Below, piece by piece: positions 6,341 through 13,529 of a stretch of DNA of 17,092 nt; position 1 is the stretch's first letter; every line of letters starts with the position of its first letter. A program made the position numbers and the translations under genes. Under the pieces are notes generated by a model, which was not told the origin of the DNA, searched no databases, and saw only the letters and a list, made by a program, of their open reading frames with translations. The stretch covers positions 1 to 17,092 of the forward strand of contig DAOUQU010000010.1 in assembly GCA_030625445.1 (NCBI GenBank). Direction: 5' to 3'. This DNA comes from Gammaproteobacteria bacterium (GTDB taxonomy: Bacteria > Pseudomonadota > Gammaproteobacteria > Chromatiales > Chromatiaceae).

Positions 6341-7693
6341 TTAGTGAATACGACCGGCGCCACCAACACCGCTAAAATTGGCTTTCTTCATGAGGCTGTC
6401 ATACTGATGCGACATCAGATGCGCCTGCAGTTGCGCCATGAAATCCATGACAACAACGACGATGATGAGTAGGGAAGTTCCGCCGAAGTAGAACGGAATA
6501 TTCCATTGAAATTGCAGCAAATCAGGCAACAGCGCCACCAGCGTGATATACATGGCGCCTACGAGTGTCAGACGTGACAAAACATAATCGATATAGTTAG
6601 CCGTCTGTTTTCCGGGACGAATCCCTGGAATGAATGCGCCTGAACGCTTCAGGTTGTCCGCCGTCTCACGCGAGTTGAATACAATCGCCGTGTAAAAGAA
6701 GCAGAAAAATATAATCGCCGCTGCAAAGAAAACCGTATAGAGAGGCTCTCCTCGCGAGAGTTTTCCTGTCAGATCCTGGAGCCAGCGCATATTTTCGCCG
6801 CTGCCAGCCATCTGTCCGATCGTCGCCGGAAACAGAATGATACTGGATGCAAAGATCGGCGGTATGACGCCTGACATATTCAACTTCAGCGGCAGAAAGC
6901 TGCTCTGCGCCGCGTAGATCTTGCGCCCCTGCTGGCGTTTGGCGTAATTGATCTTGATGCGCCGTTGACCGCGTTCGACAAAGACCACAAAACCAACCAC
7001 ACCGATCAGTGCTATCAGCAGAATGACGACAAAAATCGCATTCATCTCACCGCTGCTGACCTGTTGAAAGACAGCGCCCGCAGCTGACGGCAATCCGGCG
7101 ACGATACCGGCAAATATAATCATCGAGATGCCATTGCCGAGACCGCGCTCTGTGATCTGCTCACCAAGCCACATCAGGAACATGGTGCCGCTCACCAGGG
7201 CGACACTTGCCACCATCACAAATCCCCACCCCTGGTTGATGACGACATTGGAGCCGGCGACCGTCTGCCCCTGCAGTGCGATGGCAATGCCGATTGACTG
7301 GAATATTCCCAGCACCACGGTGCCATAGCGGGTGTACTGTGTAATCTTGCGACGCCCTGATTCACCCTCTTTCTTCAGCTGTTCAAGTGTCGGTATGACA
7401 GCTGTCATCAACTGCATGATGATCGATGCAGAGATATAGGGCATGATTCCAAGAGCAAACAGACTCGCGCGTTCAAGGGCGCCACCGGAGAACATGTTGA
7501 ACATATCCAGGATGGTGCCGGACTGCTGCTGAAACAGCGCCGCCAGTGCTGCAGGATTGACTCCGGGCACGGGTACAAAAGTTCCTATACGAAAGACAAT
7601 CAGAGCTCCCAGCAGAAACAGTATGCGCTGCTTGATCTCTGTGAGGTGCCCGAACTTGCCGCCACCTGCGCTTATTGTCTCTTTTGCTGCCAT
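6341..7693 (-). CDS. secY: Preprotein translocase subunit SecY
   Basis: SecY is the pore of the SecYEG channel that moves unfolded proteins across, or inserts them into, the inner membrane. The 450-residue product has ten hydrophobic segments, at roughly 22-42, 72-98, 120-141, 155-175, 183-203, 216-238, 273-293, 318-340, 371-391 and 398-418. The plug and second helix region GGALERASLFALGIMPYISA starts at 70. The cytosolic C5 loop GAFIPGIRPGKQT carries Arg359, equivalent to the SecA-contacting Arg357 of E. coli. Length is close to the 443 of E. coli. It follows rplO by 39 bases, as is usual for this operon. Confidence 0.99.
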   Translation of the reverse strand: MAAKETISAGGGKFGHLTEIKQRILFLLGALIVFRIGTFVPVPGVNPAALAALFQQQSGTILDMFNMFSGGALERASLFALGIMPYISASIIMQLMTAVIPTLEQLKKEGESGRRKITQYTRYGTVVLGIFQSIGIAIALQGQTVAGSNVVINQGWGFVMVASVALVSGTMFLMWLGEQITERGLGNGISMIIFAGIVAGLPSAAGAVFQQVSSGEMNAIFVVILLIALIGVVGFVVFVERGQRRIKINYAKRQQGRKIYAAQSSFLPLKLNMSGVIPPIFASSIILFPATIGQMAGSGENMRWLQDLTGKLSRGEPLYTVFFAAAIIFFCFFYTAIVFNSRETADNLKRSGAFIPGIRPGKQTANYIDYVLSRLTLVGAMYITLVALLPDLLQFQWNIPFYFGGTSLLIIVVVVMDFMAQLQAHLMSHQYDSLMKKANFSGVGGAGRIH

Positions 7694-7732
7694 CGTAGAA
7701 TCCGTTTAATAACTTGTTACTGTCAGCCTATG

Positions 7733-8167
7733 TCACTCTTGGAGACTGCCGCCAGCTTTTTCGATCGCTGCACGGGCGCCTTTGGTGGCGCGAATTCCTT
7801 TCAACGTAACCGCTTTGTCAATCGTTCCCGAAAGCATCACCTTGGCGCGCTTCATGCTGTAAGGCAGTATATTGGCCTTGTGCAGGGCATTGATATCGAC
7901 GATATCCGCATCGACCGAGGCAATCTCATTGAGGGTCAATTCGGCAGTATATTTCGCCATGCGGGAGTTAAAACCAACCTTCGGCAAGCGGCGCTGCAGA
8001 GGCATTTGACCGCCTTCGAAGCCAACCTTTGTGAAACCACCGGAACGTGATTTTTGGCCTTTATGCCCGCGCCCGCATGTCTTTCCCAGCCCGCTGCCAA
8101 TGCCGCGACCGACACGTTTACGCGCCTTGGTGCTGCCCTCTGCAGGTTTTAGTGTATTCAGATGCAT
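7733..8167 (-). CDS. rplO: 50S ribosomal protein L15
   Basis: L15 is a late-assembling 23S-binding protein with a long extended N-terminal arm. The 144-residue product matches the E. coli length. It starts MHLNTLKPAEGSTKARKRVG, followed by the glycine-rich rRNA-penetrating arm GRGIGSGLGKTCGRGHKGQ, then the FEGGQMPLQRRLPKVGF motif and the terminal KGARAAIEKAGG. Only one base separates it from the rpmD stop, which implies translational coupling. Confidence 0.99.
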   Translation of the reverse strand: MHLNTLKPAEGSTKARKRVGRGIGSGLGKTCGRGHKGQKSRSGGFTKVGFEGGQMPLQRRLPKVGFNSRMAKYTAELTLNEIASVDADIVDINALHKANILPYSMKRAKVMLSGTIDKAVTLKGIRATKGARAAIEKAGGSLQE

Positions 8168-8168
8168 A

Positions 8169-8360
8169 TCAGCTCTCCGTAACGACCTTTACCATGTAAG
8201 AGACTTTGTTCACCATCCCTCGGGTAGATGCGGTGTCTTCAACTTCGACAACCTGGTGCATTCTACGCAGCCCAAGTCCTCTGACACAGGCTTTATGCGC
8301 CTCGATACGACCGTTCATGCTGCGCACCAACTTGACTTTCATCATGTTCTTGTCTGCCAT
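8169..8360 (-). CDS. rpmD: 50S ribosomal protein L30
   Basis: L30 is a small single-domain protein on the large subunit near 5S rRNA. The 63-residue product has the family core GLGLRRMHQVVEVEDTASTR and ends GMVNKVSYMVKVVTES. Met6 and Met7 are alternative starts, but the first ATG has a GGAGT ahead of it at a suitable distance and gives a length comparable to E. coli (59). It is packed between rpsE (3 bases) and rplO (1 base). Confidence 0.97.
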   Translation of the reverse strand: MADKNMMKVKLVRSMNGRIEAHKACVRGLGLRRMHQVVEVEDTASTRGMVNKVSYMVKVVTES

Positions 8361-8363
8361 TGT

Positions 8364-8870
8364 TTACTCCAGAATCTCTTCGACGCTCTTGCCGCGTTTC
8401 GCAGCAGCATGTTCAGGACTGGTCATTGTGGTCAGACCCTGTACGGTTGCGCGAATGACGTTGAGCGGGTTATTGGTGCCGATGCATTTGGCAAGCACAT
8501 TATGTACGCCGACAACTTCAAATACCGCACGCATGGCGCCACCAGCGATGATTCCAGTACCCTGGGAGGCGGGTTTCATGAAAACCTTCGCCGCACCATG
8601 CCTTCCGATTAGCGGATATTGCACCGTATCGCCATTGAGATTGACACTCTTCATGTTCTTGCGTGCGCTTTCCATTGACTTCTGGATCGCAATCGGAACC
8701 TCACGCGCCTTACCCTGGCCAAAACCTACACGGCCTTTCCCGTCGCCAACTACTGTCAGCGCAGAGAAACTGAAGATACGTCCACCTTTAACGGTCTTGG
8801 CGACACGATTGACAGTGACAAGCTTTTCAATGAAATCCTGACCATCATCTTGAGAATCATATTTTGACAT
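8364..8870 (-). CDS. rpsE: 30S ribosomal protein S5
   Basis: S5 lies at the mRNA entry side of the small subunit, contributes to the mRNA helicase activity and affects decoding accuracy. The 168-residue product has the N-terminal double-stranded RNA-binding-like domain with VNRVAKTVKGGRIFSFSALT at about 20-39. This includes the loop altered in spectinomycin-resistant mutants; here it looks wild type. VVGDGKGRVGFGQGKAREVP follows, then the C-terminal domain with GTGIIAGGAMRAVFEVVGVH. The end AAKRGKSVEEILE is canonical. It lies 11 bases after rplR. Confidence 0.99.
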   Translation of the reverse strand: MSKYDSQDDGQDFIEKLVTVNRVAKTVKGGRIFSFSALTVVGDGKGRVGFGQGKAREVPIAIQKSMESARKNMKSVNLNGDTVQYPLIGRHGAAKVFMKPASQGTGIIAGGAMRAVFEVVGVHNVLAKCIGTNNPLNVIRATVQGLTTMTSPEHAAAKRGKSVEEILE

Positions 8871-8881
8871 CGCTGTTCCTC

Positions 8882-9238
8882 TTAAAATTGCAAGCCGGCT
8901 TCACGAGCAGCATCTGCGAGTGATTTCACACGTCCGTGAAATCTGAATCCGGCGCGGTCGAAAGCTACTGACTCGACTCCTGCCGCTTTTGCACGCTCAC
9001 CAATAGCCTTGCCGACAGATGCGGCAGCTGCGGCATTACCCGTTGATCCGTCGATACTCTGGCGAATAGATTTTTCAACAGTCGATGCGGCAGCAACAAT
9101 TTCGGCGCCATTCGGGGCGATCACCTGGGCATAGATATGCCTGGGCGTACGAAAAACCGTCAGACGATGCCGACCTGAATCATGTATCTTTGCGCGGGCC
9201 TTGCGAGCACGGCGCAAACGACTTTGTTTCTTATCCAT
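8882..9238 (-). CDS. rplR: 50S ribosomal protein L18
   Basis: L18 binds 5S rRNA together with L5 and L25 to form the central protuberance. The 118-residue product (117 in E. coli) begins MDKKQSRLRRARKARAKI, a basic arm, then RLTVFRTPRHIYAQVIAP. It ends with the family signature AFDRAGFRFHGRVKSLADAA followed by REAGLQF. It lies 12 bases after rplF and 11 before rpsE. Confidence 0.99.
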   Translation of the reverse strand: MDKKQSRLRRARKARAKIHDSGRHRLTVFRTPRHIYAQVIAPNGAEIVAAASTVEKSIRQSIDGSTGNAAAAASVGKAIGERAKAAGVESVAFDRAGFRFHGRVKSLADAAREAGLQF

Positions 9239-9250
9239 CGTCCTAACCTC

Positions 9251-9784
9251 TTATTTCTTCTTCGCTTCTTTACGCAGCACATGCTCGTCTGCGTAGCGTA
9301 CACCCTTGCCTTTATAAGGCTCCGGCGGTCTGTATGAACGAATCTCTGCAGCAACTTGACCAACCTGCTGCTTGTCAGCACCCGAAACAACAATCTCAGT
9401 TTGTGAAGGTGTTTCAATTTGAATACCTTCGGGCACCGCATAGTTCACAGGGTGGGAAAATCCAAGACTCAAATTAAGCTCCCTGCCCTTCATAGCAGCA
9501 CGGTAACCAACACCAATCAGGGTCAGTTTTTTACTGAATCCGTCTGAACATCCAATGATCATGTTATTCAGAAGTGCACGTGTAGTGCCGGCCAATGCCC
9601 ATGACTGTTTGGTTTCCTTATGTGGTGCAACGTGCAGTGCGCCATCTTCCTGGGAAACCTTGACGGCAGGATTTACGCTCCATGCGAGTGCTCCTTTGGA
9701 GCCCTTGACCTCTACATCCTGTCCGTCAATCTTGACTTCAATACCGGAGACAATAGGAACCGGCGCCTTGGCAATACGTGACAT
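9251..9784 (-). CDS. rplF: 50S ribosomal protein L6
   Basis: L6 binds the sarcin-ricin region near the factor-binding site of the large subunit. The 177-residue product has two repeated alpha-beta domains, split near residue 82, and the signature PEPYKGKGVRY near the C-terminus. It begins MSRIAKAPVPIVSGIEVKI and ends with a basic tail KEAKKK, at the same length as the E. coli protein. It follows rpsH by 11 bases. Confidence 0.99.
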   Translation of the reverse strand: MSRIAKAPVPIVSGIEVKIDGQDVEVKGSKGALAWSVNPAVKVSQEDGALHVAPHKETKQSWALAGTTRALLNNMIIGCSDGFSKKLTLIGVGYRAAMKGRELNLSLGFSHPVNYAVPEGIQIETPSQTEIVVSGADKQQVGQVAAEIRSYRPPEPYKGKGVRYADEHVLRKEAKKK

Positions 9785-9795
9785 ATCCGCCTCCT

Positions 9796-10188
9796 TTATG
9801 CAACAAAGGCAATGACTTCGCCACCGTGACCGGCCTTACGCGCCGCACGATCAGTCATTAAACCTTTGGATGTTGAAATAATAGCGATGCCCAGCCCGTT
9901 TCTTACCCTGGGCAGTTCATGCTTGTTTTTATAGATACGCAGACCGGGACGGCTTACGCGTTGAATGAGGTCGATTACAGGCTCTCCCTGAAAGTATTTC
10001 AGCTCTACATTCAGCTCAGCCTTCACATCGGAAGATGCGTGAAAATCTTTGATGAAGCCCTCATCTTTGAGCACCGCAGCCACTGCTTGCTTGACTTTGG
10101 ATGACGGCATGGTGACAGAAACCTTGTTCCGCGCCTGGGCATTGCGTATACGCGTCAGCATATCCGCAACTGGATCTGACATACTCAT
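9796..10188 (-). CDS. rpsH: 30S ribosomal protein S8
   Basis: S8 binds helix 21 of 16S rRNA and organises the central domain; in E. coli it also represses the spc operon by binding mRNA near rplE. The 130-residue product starts MSMSDPVADMLTRIRNAQ and carries the signature STSKGLMTDRAARKAGHGGE near the end. A clear AGGAG at 10196-10200 sits 7 bases before the ATG. The gene is preceded by a 144-base gap, the largest inside the spc group here, containing a promoter-like element and a small hairpin. It may therefore have its own transcript in addition to operon read-through. Confidence 0.99.
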   Translation of the reverse strand: MSMSDPVADMLTRIRNAQARNKVSVTMPSSKVKQAVAAVLKDEGFIKDFHASSDVKAELNVELKYFQGEPVIDLIQRVSRPGLRIYKNKHELPRVRNGLGIAIISTSKGLMTDRAARKAGHGGEVIAFVA

Positions 10189-10264
10189 TATGAGTCTCCT
10201 GTGGGTCAGCCCGCCAGTGCGGCGCGATACCCTAAATTATAGATAATCTAAATAAAACAAACGA

Positions 10265-10279
10265 CCTTCAAAACGAAGG
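10265..10279 (-). other. Small hairpin followed by a U-rich tract, possible attenuator
   Basis: On the minus strand CCTTC, loop GTTTT, GAAGG forms a five-pair stem, extendable by one G-U pair. It is followed by the T-rich TCGTTTGTTTTATTT. It resembles a weak intrinsic terminator inside the rpsN-rpsH gap. The stem is short and the T tract is interrupted, so at most partial termination or processing is likely. Confidence 0.35.
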
Positions 10280-10296
10280 CCGCAGATTATACACAG

Positions 10297-10314
10297 TGGC
10301 AACTGACATTGCCA
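10297..10314. repeat. Perfect 6-base dyad over the putative -35 of the rpsH promoter
   Basis: TGGCAA at 10297-10302 and TTGCCA at 10309-10314 are exact inverted copies with a six-base spacer. The dyad spans the proposed -35 hexamer and its spacer, so it could be an operator, or a hairpin in read-through RNA. Confidence 0.45.
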
Positions 10315-10332
10315 GTCGAATTTATACTTTAG

Positions 10333-10638
10333 TTACCAGCTTGCTTTCTTCAGGCCCGGCACATCGCCACGCATCGTCGCTTCTCTCAGTTTGTGACGGC
10401 ACAGACCGAATTTGCGATAAACGGCATGTGGTCGGCCTGTAATGCGGCAGCGGGATCTCTGACGGGATGAACTCGCATCGCGAGGCATCTTCTGCAGTTT
10501 CAATACAGCGTCGTCAATCTCTTCGTAACTGCTGTTGCGGTTGTTAATAATCGCTTTCAATGCTGCGCGTTTCTCAGCATATTTTGCGACAATTTTTGCG
10601 CGTTTTGCTTCACGTGCAATCATGCTTTTCTTTGCCAT
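10333..10638 (-). CDS. rpsN: 30S ribosomal protein S14
   Basis: S14 is a late-assembling protein of the small-subunit head. I take the start at the ATG ending at 10638, giving MAKKSMIAREAKRAKIVAKY and 101 residues, exactly the E. coli length. The frame continues open upstream into rplE, but that extension has no S14 similarity. The C-terminal part has CRITGRPHAVYRKFGLCRHK followed by LREATMRGDVPGLKKASW. It lacks the paired CxxC motifs of the short zinc-binding form, so this is the long zinc-free type. It follows rplE by 16 bases. Confidence 0.98.
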   Translation of the reverse strand: MAKKSMIAREAKRAKIVAKYAEKRAALKAIINNRNSSYEEIDDAVLKLQKMPRDASSSRQRSRCRITGRPHAVYRKFGLCRHKLREATMRGDVPGLKKASW

Positions 10639-10654
10639 AGTCTCTTTACCGTAC

Positions 10655-11194
10655 TTATTTAAACGGAAAGTTAAAAGCTTCCAGCAGTGAACGGCCTTCG
10701 TCGTCATTTTTTGCTGAAGTCGTAATACAGATATCCATGCCTCGAATGGCATCGATCTGATCGTAATTGATCTCGGGGAACATGATCTGCTCCTTGATTC
10801 CCATATTGTAGTTTCCCCGACCATCAAACGATTTGCCGTTGAGTCCGCGGAAATCCCTCTCCCTGGGTAACGCAATGCTAATCAGCCGATCGAGGAATTC
10901 ATACATGCGTTCACGACGCAGTGTCACCTTGCAGCCGATCGGCCAGCCTTCACGAATCTTAAACCCTGCAACAGATTTGCGCGCCCTGGTAACAACAGGT
11001 TTTTGTCCACAAATCTTGGCCATGTCACTGGTAGCATTCTGGATGATTTTTTTGTCGCCAGTTGCTTCACCAACACCCATGTTCAGGGTGATTTTTTCAA
11101 TACGCGGAACAGCCATGACACTCGAGTAATCGAATTTCTTGGTTAGTTGCGGTATCACGTTGTCACGATAATGATCTTCTAGCCTGCTGCTCAT
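10655..11194 (-). CDS. rplE: 50S ribosomal protein L5
   Basis: L5 binds 5S rRNA in the central protuberance and contacts the P-site tRNA and S13. The 179-residue product equals the E. coli length. It has VPRIEKITLNMGVGEA near residue 29, RARKSVAGFKIREGWPIGCK in the middle, and the signature GRGNYNMGIKEQIMFPEINY in the last third. In E. coli the S8 repressor site overlaps the rplE start; I could not recognise an equivalent structure here. It lies 12 bases after rplX. Confidence 0.99.
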   Translation of the reverse strand: MSSRLEDHYRDNVIPQLTKKFDYSSVMAVPRIEKITLNMGVGEATGDKKIIQNATSDMAKICGQKPVVTRARKSVAGFKIREGWPIGCKVTLRRERMYEFLDRLISIALPRERDFRGLNGKSFDGRGNYNMGIKEQIMFPEINYDQIDAIRGMDICITTSAKNDDEGRSLLEAFNFPFK

Positions 11195-11206
11195 CTGCTT
11201 CTCGCC

Positions 11207-11527
11207 TTATACATCAACAATTTCGCCGTTGGACTTGTAGAAACGCACCTTGCGCCCATCATCCAGCGATTTGAATCCAACCCGATCGCCCTTATTGGTC
11301 ATCGGGTTGTAAATTGCCACATTGGAAGCATCCATGGGCATCTCTTTATCAATAATGCCGCCAGGCTCCCCTTTGTTTGGATCAGGCTTGACGTGCTTTT
11401 TAGCCAGATTGATATTTTCAACAACAATACGCCGCTGATCCACCTTGAGTACTGTGCCTCGTTTGCCACTGTCCTTGCCGGCAATGACAATGACATCGTC
11501 GCCTTTCCTAATTTTATTCATAGCCAT
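11207..11527 (-). CDS. rplX: 50S ribosomal protein L24
   Basis: L24 is an assembly initiator for the large subunit and lies near the peptide exit. The frame is open further upstream, but the ATG ending at 11527 follows a GAGG eight bases away and gives MAMNKIRKGDDVIVIAGKDS, which aligns with the family start; the next ATG (ending 11521) is an alternative. The 106 residues compare with 104 in E. coli. A KOW-like segment (KGDDVIVIAGKDSGKRG) is followed by NLAKKHVKPD and the terminal RVGFKSLDDGRKVRFYKSNG. It is 10 bases after rplN. Confidence 0.97.
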   Translation of the reverse strand: MAMNKIRKGDDVIVIAGKDSGKRGTVLKVDQRRIVVENINLAKKHVKPDPNKGEPGGIIDKEMPMDASNVAIYNPMTNKGDRVGFKSLDDGRKVRFYKSNGEIVDV

Positions 11528-11537
11528 GAAATCAACC

Positions 11538-11906
11538 TCACAACACTTCAGGAGCAAGTGAAATAATCTTCATAAACTCACCGCTACGCAATTCACGCGT
11601 AACAGGTCCGAAGATACGAGTACCTACAGGTTGCAACTGTGCGTTCAGCAACACGGCAGCATTGCCATCAAAGCGAATCAATGAGCCATCTCCACGACGT
11701 ACACCCTTGCGAGTGCGCACCACAACGGCGTTGTAAACATCGCCTTTTTTTACCTTGCCGCGCGGGATGGCCTCTTTAATACTGACTTTGATGACATCGC
11801 CAATGCCTGCATAGCGGCGGTGTGATCCGCCCAGCACCTTGATACACTGAACGCGCTTGGCTCCGCTATTGTCGGCAACACTCAGGTTTGTCTGCATCTG
11901 AATCAT
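11538..11906 (-). CDS. rplN: 50S ribosomal protein L14
   Basis: L14 lies at the subunit interface, forms a bridge with 16S rRNA and contacts L19. The 122-residue product starts MIQMQTNLSVADNSGAKRVQ and continues with CIKVLGGSHRRYAGIGDVIK. The signature VVVRTRKGVRRGDGSLIRFD is intact, and it ends EFMKIISLAPEVL. It is the first gene of the spc group, yet only 29 bases separate it from rpsQ, which is much too short for the long intergenic promoter region known in E. coli. The S10 and spc groups therefore probably form one transcription unit here. Confidence 0.99.
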   Translation of the reverse strand: MIQMQTNLSVADNSGAKRVQCIKVLGGSHRRYAGIGDVIKVSIKEAIPRGKVKKGDVYNAVVVRTRKGVRRGDGSLIRFDGNAAVLLNAQLQPVGTRIFGPVTRELRSGEFMKIISLAPEVL

Positions 11907-11935
11907 CAGATTACTCCACGAAAAATTCTACTGGA

Positions 11936-12202
11936 TCAGGCCCGTGCAGGGCTCTCGATAACTTCGACCAGGCGCCACGACTTACTGCGTGACAGTGGTC
12001 GACACTGTTCGACCGTGACAAGATCACCGATACGACACTCATTGTTCGCATCATGCGCATGCACCTTGGTGGATCTGCGGATGAATTTGCCGTAAATCGG
12101 GTGCTTTACCTGACGCTCAACCAGTACGGTAATGGTTTTATCCATCTTATCGCTGGTAACACGTCCCTGGATCTTGCGGTTTGATGCTTGTTCTTCATTC
12201 AT
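11936..12202 (-). CDS. rpsQ: 30S ribosomal protein S17
   Basis: S17 is an early-assembling OB-fold protein of the 16S 5' domain. The 88-residue product has the signature GRVTSDKMDKTITVLVER followed by HPIYGKFIRRSTKVHAHD and the usual EQCRPLSRSKSWRLVEV end. Its ATG overlaps the rpmC stop in the sequence ATGA (12199-12202), which suggests re-initiation coupling. It is the last gene of the S10 group. Confidence 0.99.
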   Translation of the reverse strand: MNEEQASNRKIQGRVTSDKMDKTITVLVERQVKHPIYGKFIRRSTKVHAHDANNECRIGDLVTVEQCRPLSRSKSWRLVEVIESPARA

Positions 12203-12399
12203 GATGCACTACCTGCCGTCTTTTCATTCATCACGGTTTTGGCTCTGGCAATATTCTTGCGAACCTTTTTCACCTGGTCCGGGCGCGCCAACTGACCTGT
12301 TCCCTGCTGCATACGCAAGGTAAATTGCTCCTTGAGCAAATCATGCAGTTCCTGCTCCAGTTCAACCTGGCTTTTGCTGCGAAGTTCTGTTGCTTTCAT
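12199..12399 (-). CDS. rpmC: 50S ribosomal protein L29
   Basis: L29 is a small alpha-helical protein at the polypeptide exit that, with L23, contacts signal recognition particle and trigger factor. The 66-residue product begins MKATELRSKSQVELEQELHD and has the signature LLKEQFTLRMQQGTGQL followed by KVRKNIARAKTVMNEK. It is slightly longer than the 63 residues of E. coli. It overlaps rplP by one base (TAATG at the junction) and rpsQ by four. Confidence 0.99.
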   Translation of the reverse strand: MKATELRSKSQVELEQELHDLLKEQFTLRMQQGTGQLARPDQVKKVRKNIARAKTVMNEKTAGSAS

Positions 12400-12812
12400 T
12401 AGAGGATCGTCCGCCTGGTAAAAGTGGTTGCTACGGGAAGTTTCGCGGCAGCAAGTTGAAATGCCTCGCGAGCCAGCTCTTCAGAGACGCCTTCAATCTC
12501 ATACAGCATACGCCCCGGCTGGACCTGCGCCACCCAGTATTCGACGCCTCCTTTACCCTTACCCATGCGTACCTCGAGAGGCTTCTTGGTGATCGGCTTA
12601 TCTGGAAAGACGCGGATATAGAGCTTTCCGCCACGCTTTACTGTACGTGTGATGGTGCGTCGAGCAGCCTCGATCTGACGCGAGGTAATACGGCCTCTTG
12701 AAGTGGCCTTGAGGCCAAATTCACCGAAGCTTACCTTACTGCCTCTCTCTGCCAGACCGCGATTGCGACCCTTTTGCATTTTACGGAATTTTGTTCGTTT
12801 TGGCTGGAGCAT
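12399..12812 (-). CDS. rplP: 50S ribosomal protein L16
   Basis: L16 lies near the A-site tRNA and the peptidyl transferase centre and is needed for late 50S assembly. The 137-residue product starts MLQPKRTKFRKMQKGRNRGL, then has SFGEFGLKATSRGRITSRQI and LYIRVFPDKPITKKPLEVRM. Arg82, just before MGKGKGGVEYW, corresponds to Arg81 of E. coli, which is hydroxylated by the YcfD oxygenase. It lies 3 bases after rpsC and overlaps rpmC by one base. Confidence 0.99.
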   Translation of the reverse strand: MLQPKRTKFRKMQKGRNRGLAERGSKVSFGEFGLKATSRGRITSRQIEAARRTITRTVKRGGKLYIRVFPDKPITKKPLEVRMGKGKGGVEYWVAQVQPGRMLYEIEGVSEELAREAFQLAAAKLPVATTFTRRTIL

Positions 12813-12815
12813 GAT

Positions 12816-13517
12816 TTAACCTTTATTGCCTCTACCCTTGCTACTACGGCCTTTGGTCTTCTTTGGCTCTGCCTTCTCTGCAGGCATACCTGCGAAGACT
12901 TCACCCTTGAAAACCCAGACCTTGATACCGATGATGCCATAGGTTGTCATGGCCTCTGCTGTACCGTAATCGATATCAGCACGCAGCGTATGCAACGGCA
13001 CACGACCTTCACGATACCATTCGCTTCTGGCGATCTCGGCGCCGTTCAAACGGCCTCCGATATTGATCTTGATGCCGCCGGCGCCGAGACGCATTGCTGT
13101 TTGCACCGAGCGCTTCATGGCCCGGCGAAACATGATACGGCGCTCAAGTTGCTGCGCGATGCTCTCTGCAACCAGCGTTGCATCCAGCTCAGGCTTGCGA
13201 ATCTCTTCAATGCTGATCTGCACCGGAACACCCATCACTGCAGATACTTCCGTACGCAGCTTATTGATATCCTCTCCCTTCTTGCCGATCACTATGCCCG
13301 GACGCGCCGTGTGAATAGTGATATGGGCATTATTCGCGGGACGATCTATCTGAATCCGGCTGACCTGCGCCTGTTTTAACTTTTTCTTCAGAAATTCGCG
13401 TACCTCGAGATCCTCATTGAGGAGGTCGGCGTACTGATTGGTGTTGGCATACCAACGCGAGGTATGCTCTTTTGTTATACCAAGTCGAAAACCTGTTGGA
13501 TGTATTTTTTGACCCAT
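12816..13517 (-). CDS. rpsC: 30S ribosomal protein S3
   Basis: S3 lines the mRNA entry tunnel with S4 and S5 and contributes to mRNA unwinding. The 233-residue product matches the E. coli length. It starts MGQKIHPTGFRLGITKEHTS and has a type II KH domain with GIVIGKKGEDI at 74-84. The C-terminal domain contains GRLNGAEIARSEWYREGRVP followed by LHTLRADIDYG. The last 20 or so residues are a lysine, arginine and glycine-rich tail, variable in this family. It is 12 bases after rplV. Confidence 0.99.
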   Translation of the reverse strand: MGQKIHPTGFRLGITKEHTSRWYANTNQYADLLNEDLEVREFLKKKLKQAQVSRIQIDRPANNAHITIHTARPGIVIGKKGEDINKLRTEVSAVMGVPVQISIEEIRKPELDATLVAESIAQQLERRIMFRRAMKRSVQTAMRLGAGGIKINIGGRLNGAEIARSEWYREGRVPLHTLRADIDYGTAEAMTTYGIIGIKVWVFKGEVFAGMPAEKAEPKKTKGRSSKGRGNKG

Positions 13518-13529
13518 AATTATTCTGCC

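Larger units (their letters stand above)
10189..10332 (-). promoter_or_regulatory. Internal promoter candidate and leader upstream of rpsH
   Basis: Reading the minus strand, TGGCAA (10314-10309) is followed after exactly 17 bases by a perfect TATAAT (10291-10286), a sigma-70-like pair matching 9 of 12 consensus bases. A second, weaker pair is TTGAAG (10272-10267), 16 bases, TAGATT (10250-10245). A further TATAAT at 10241-10236 has no good -35. The leader holds a small hairpin (10265-10279). The gap is far larger than its neighbours, which supports a functional role. Promoter activity is inferred from sequence only. Confidence 0.5.

Noticed and set aside
8206..8841. A 211-codon plus-strand frame across rpmD and rpsE
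   Set aside because: It is antisense to two unmistakable ribosomal-protein genes and has no recognisable domain.
10236..10241. A second perfect TATAAT upstream of rpsH
   Set aside because: No acceptable -35 lies 15-19 bases before it, and the sequence is AT-rich; it is mentioned only as part of the promoter-region entry.
10639..10875. Upstream extension of the S14 frame to 180 codons
   Set aside because: The added part overlaps rplE out of frame and has no S14 similarity; the internal ATG at 10638 gives the exact family length.
11528..11557. Ten-codon upstream extension of the L24 frame
   Set aside because: It overlaps the 3' end of rplN, and the ATG at 11527 has the proper ribosome binding site and family alignment.
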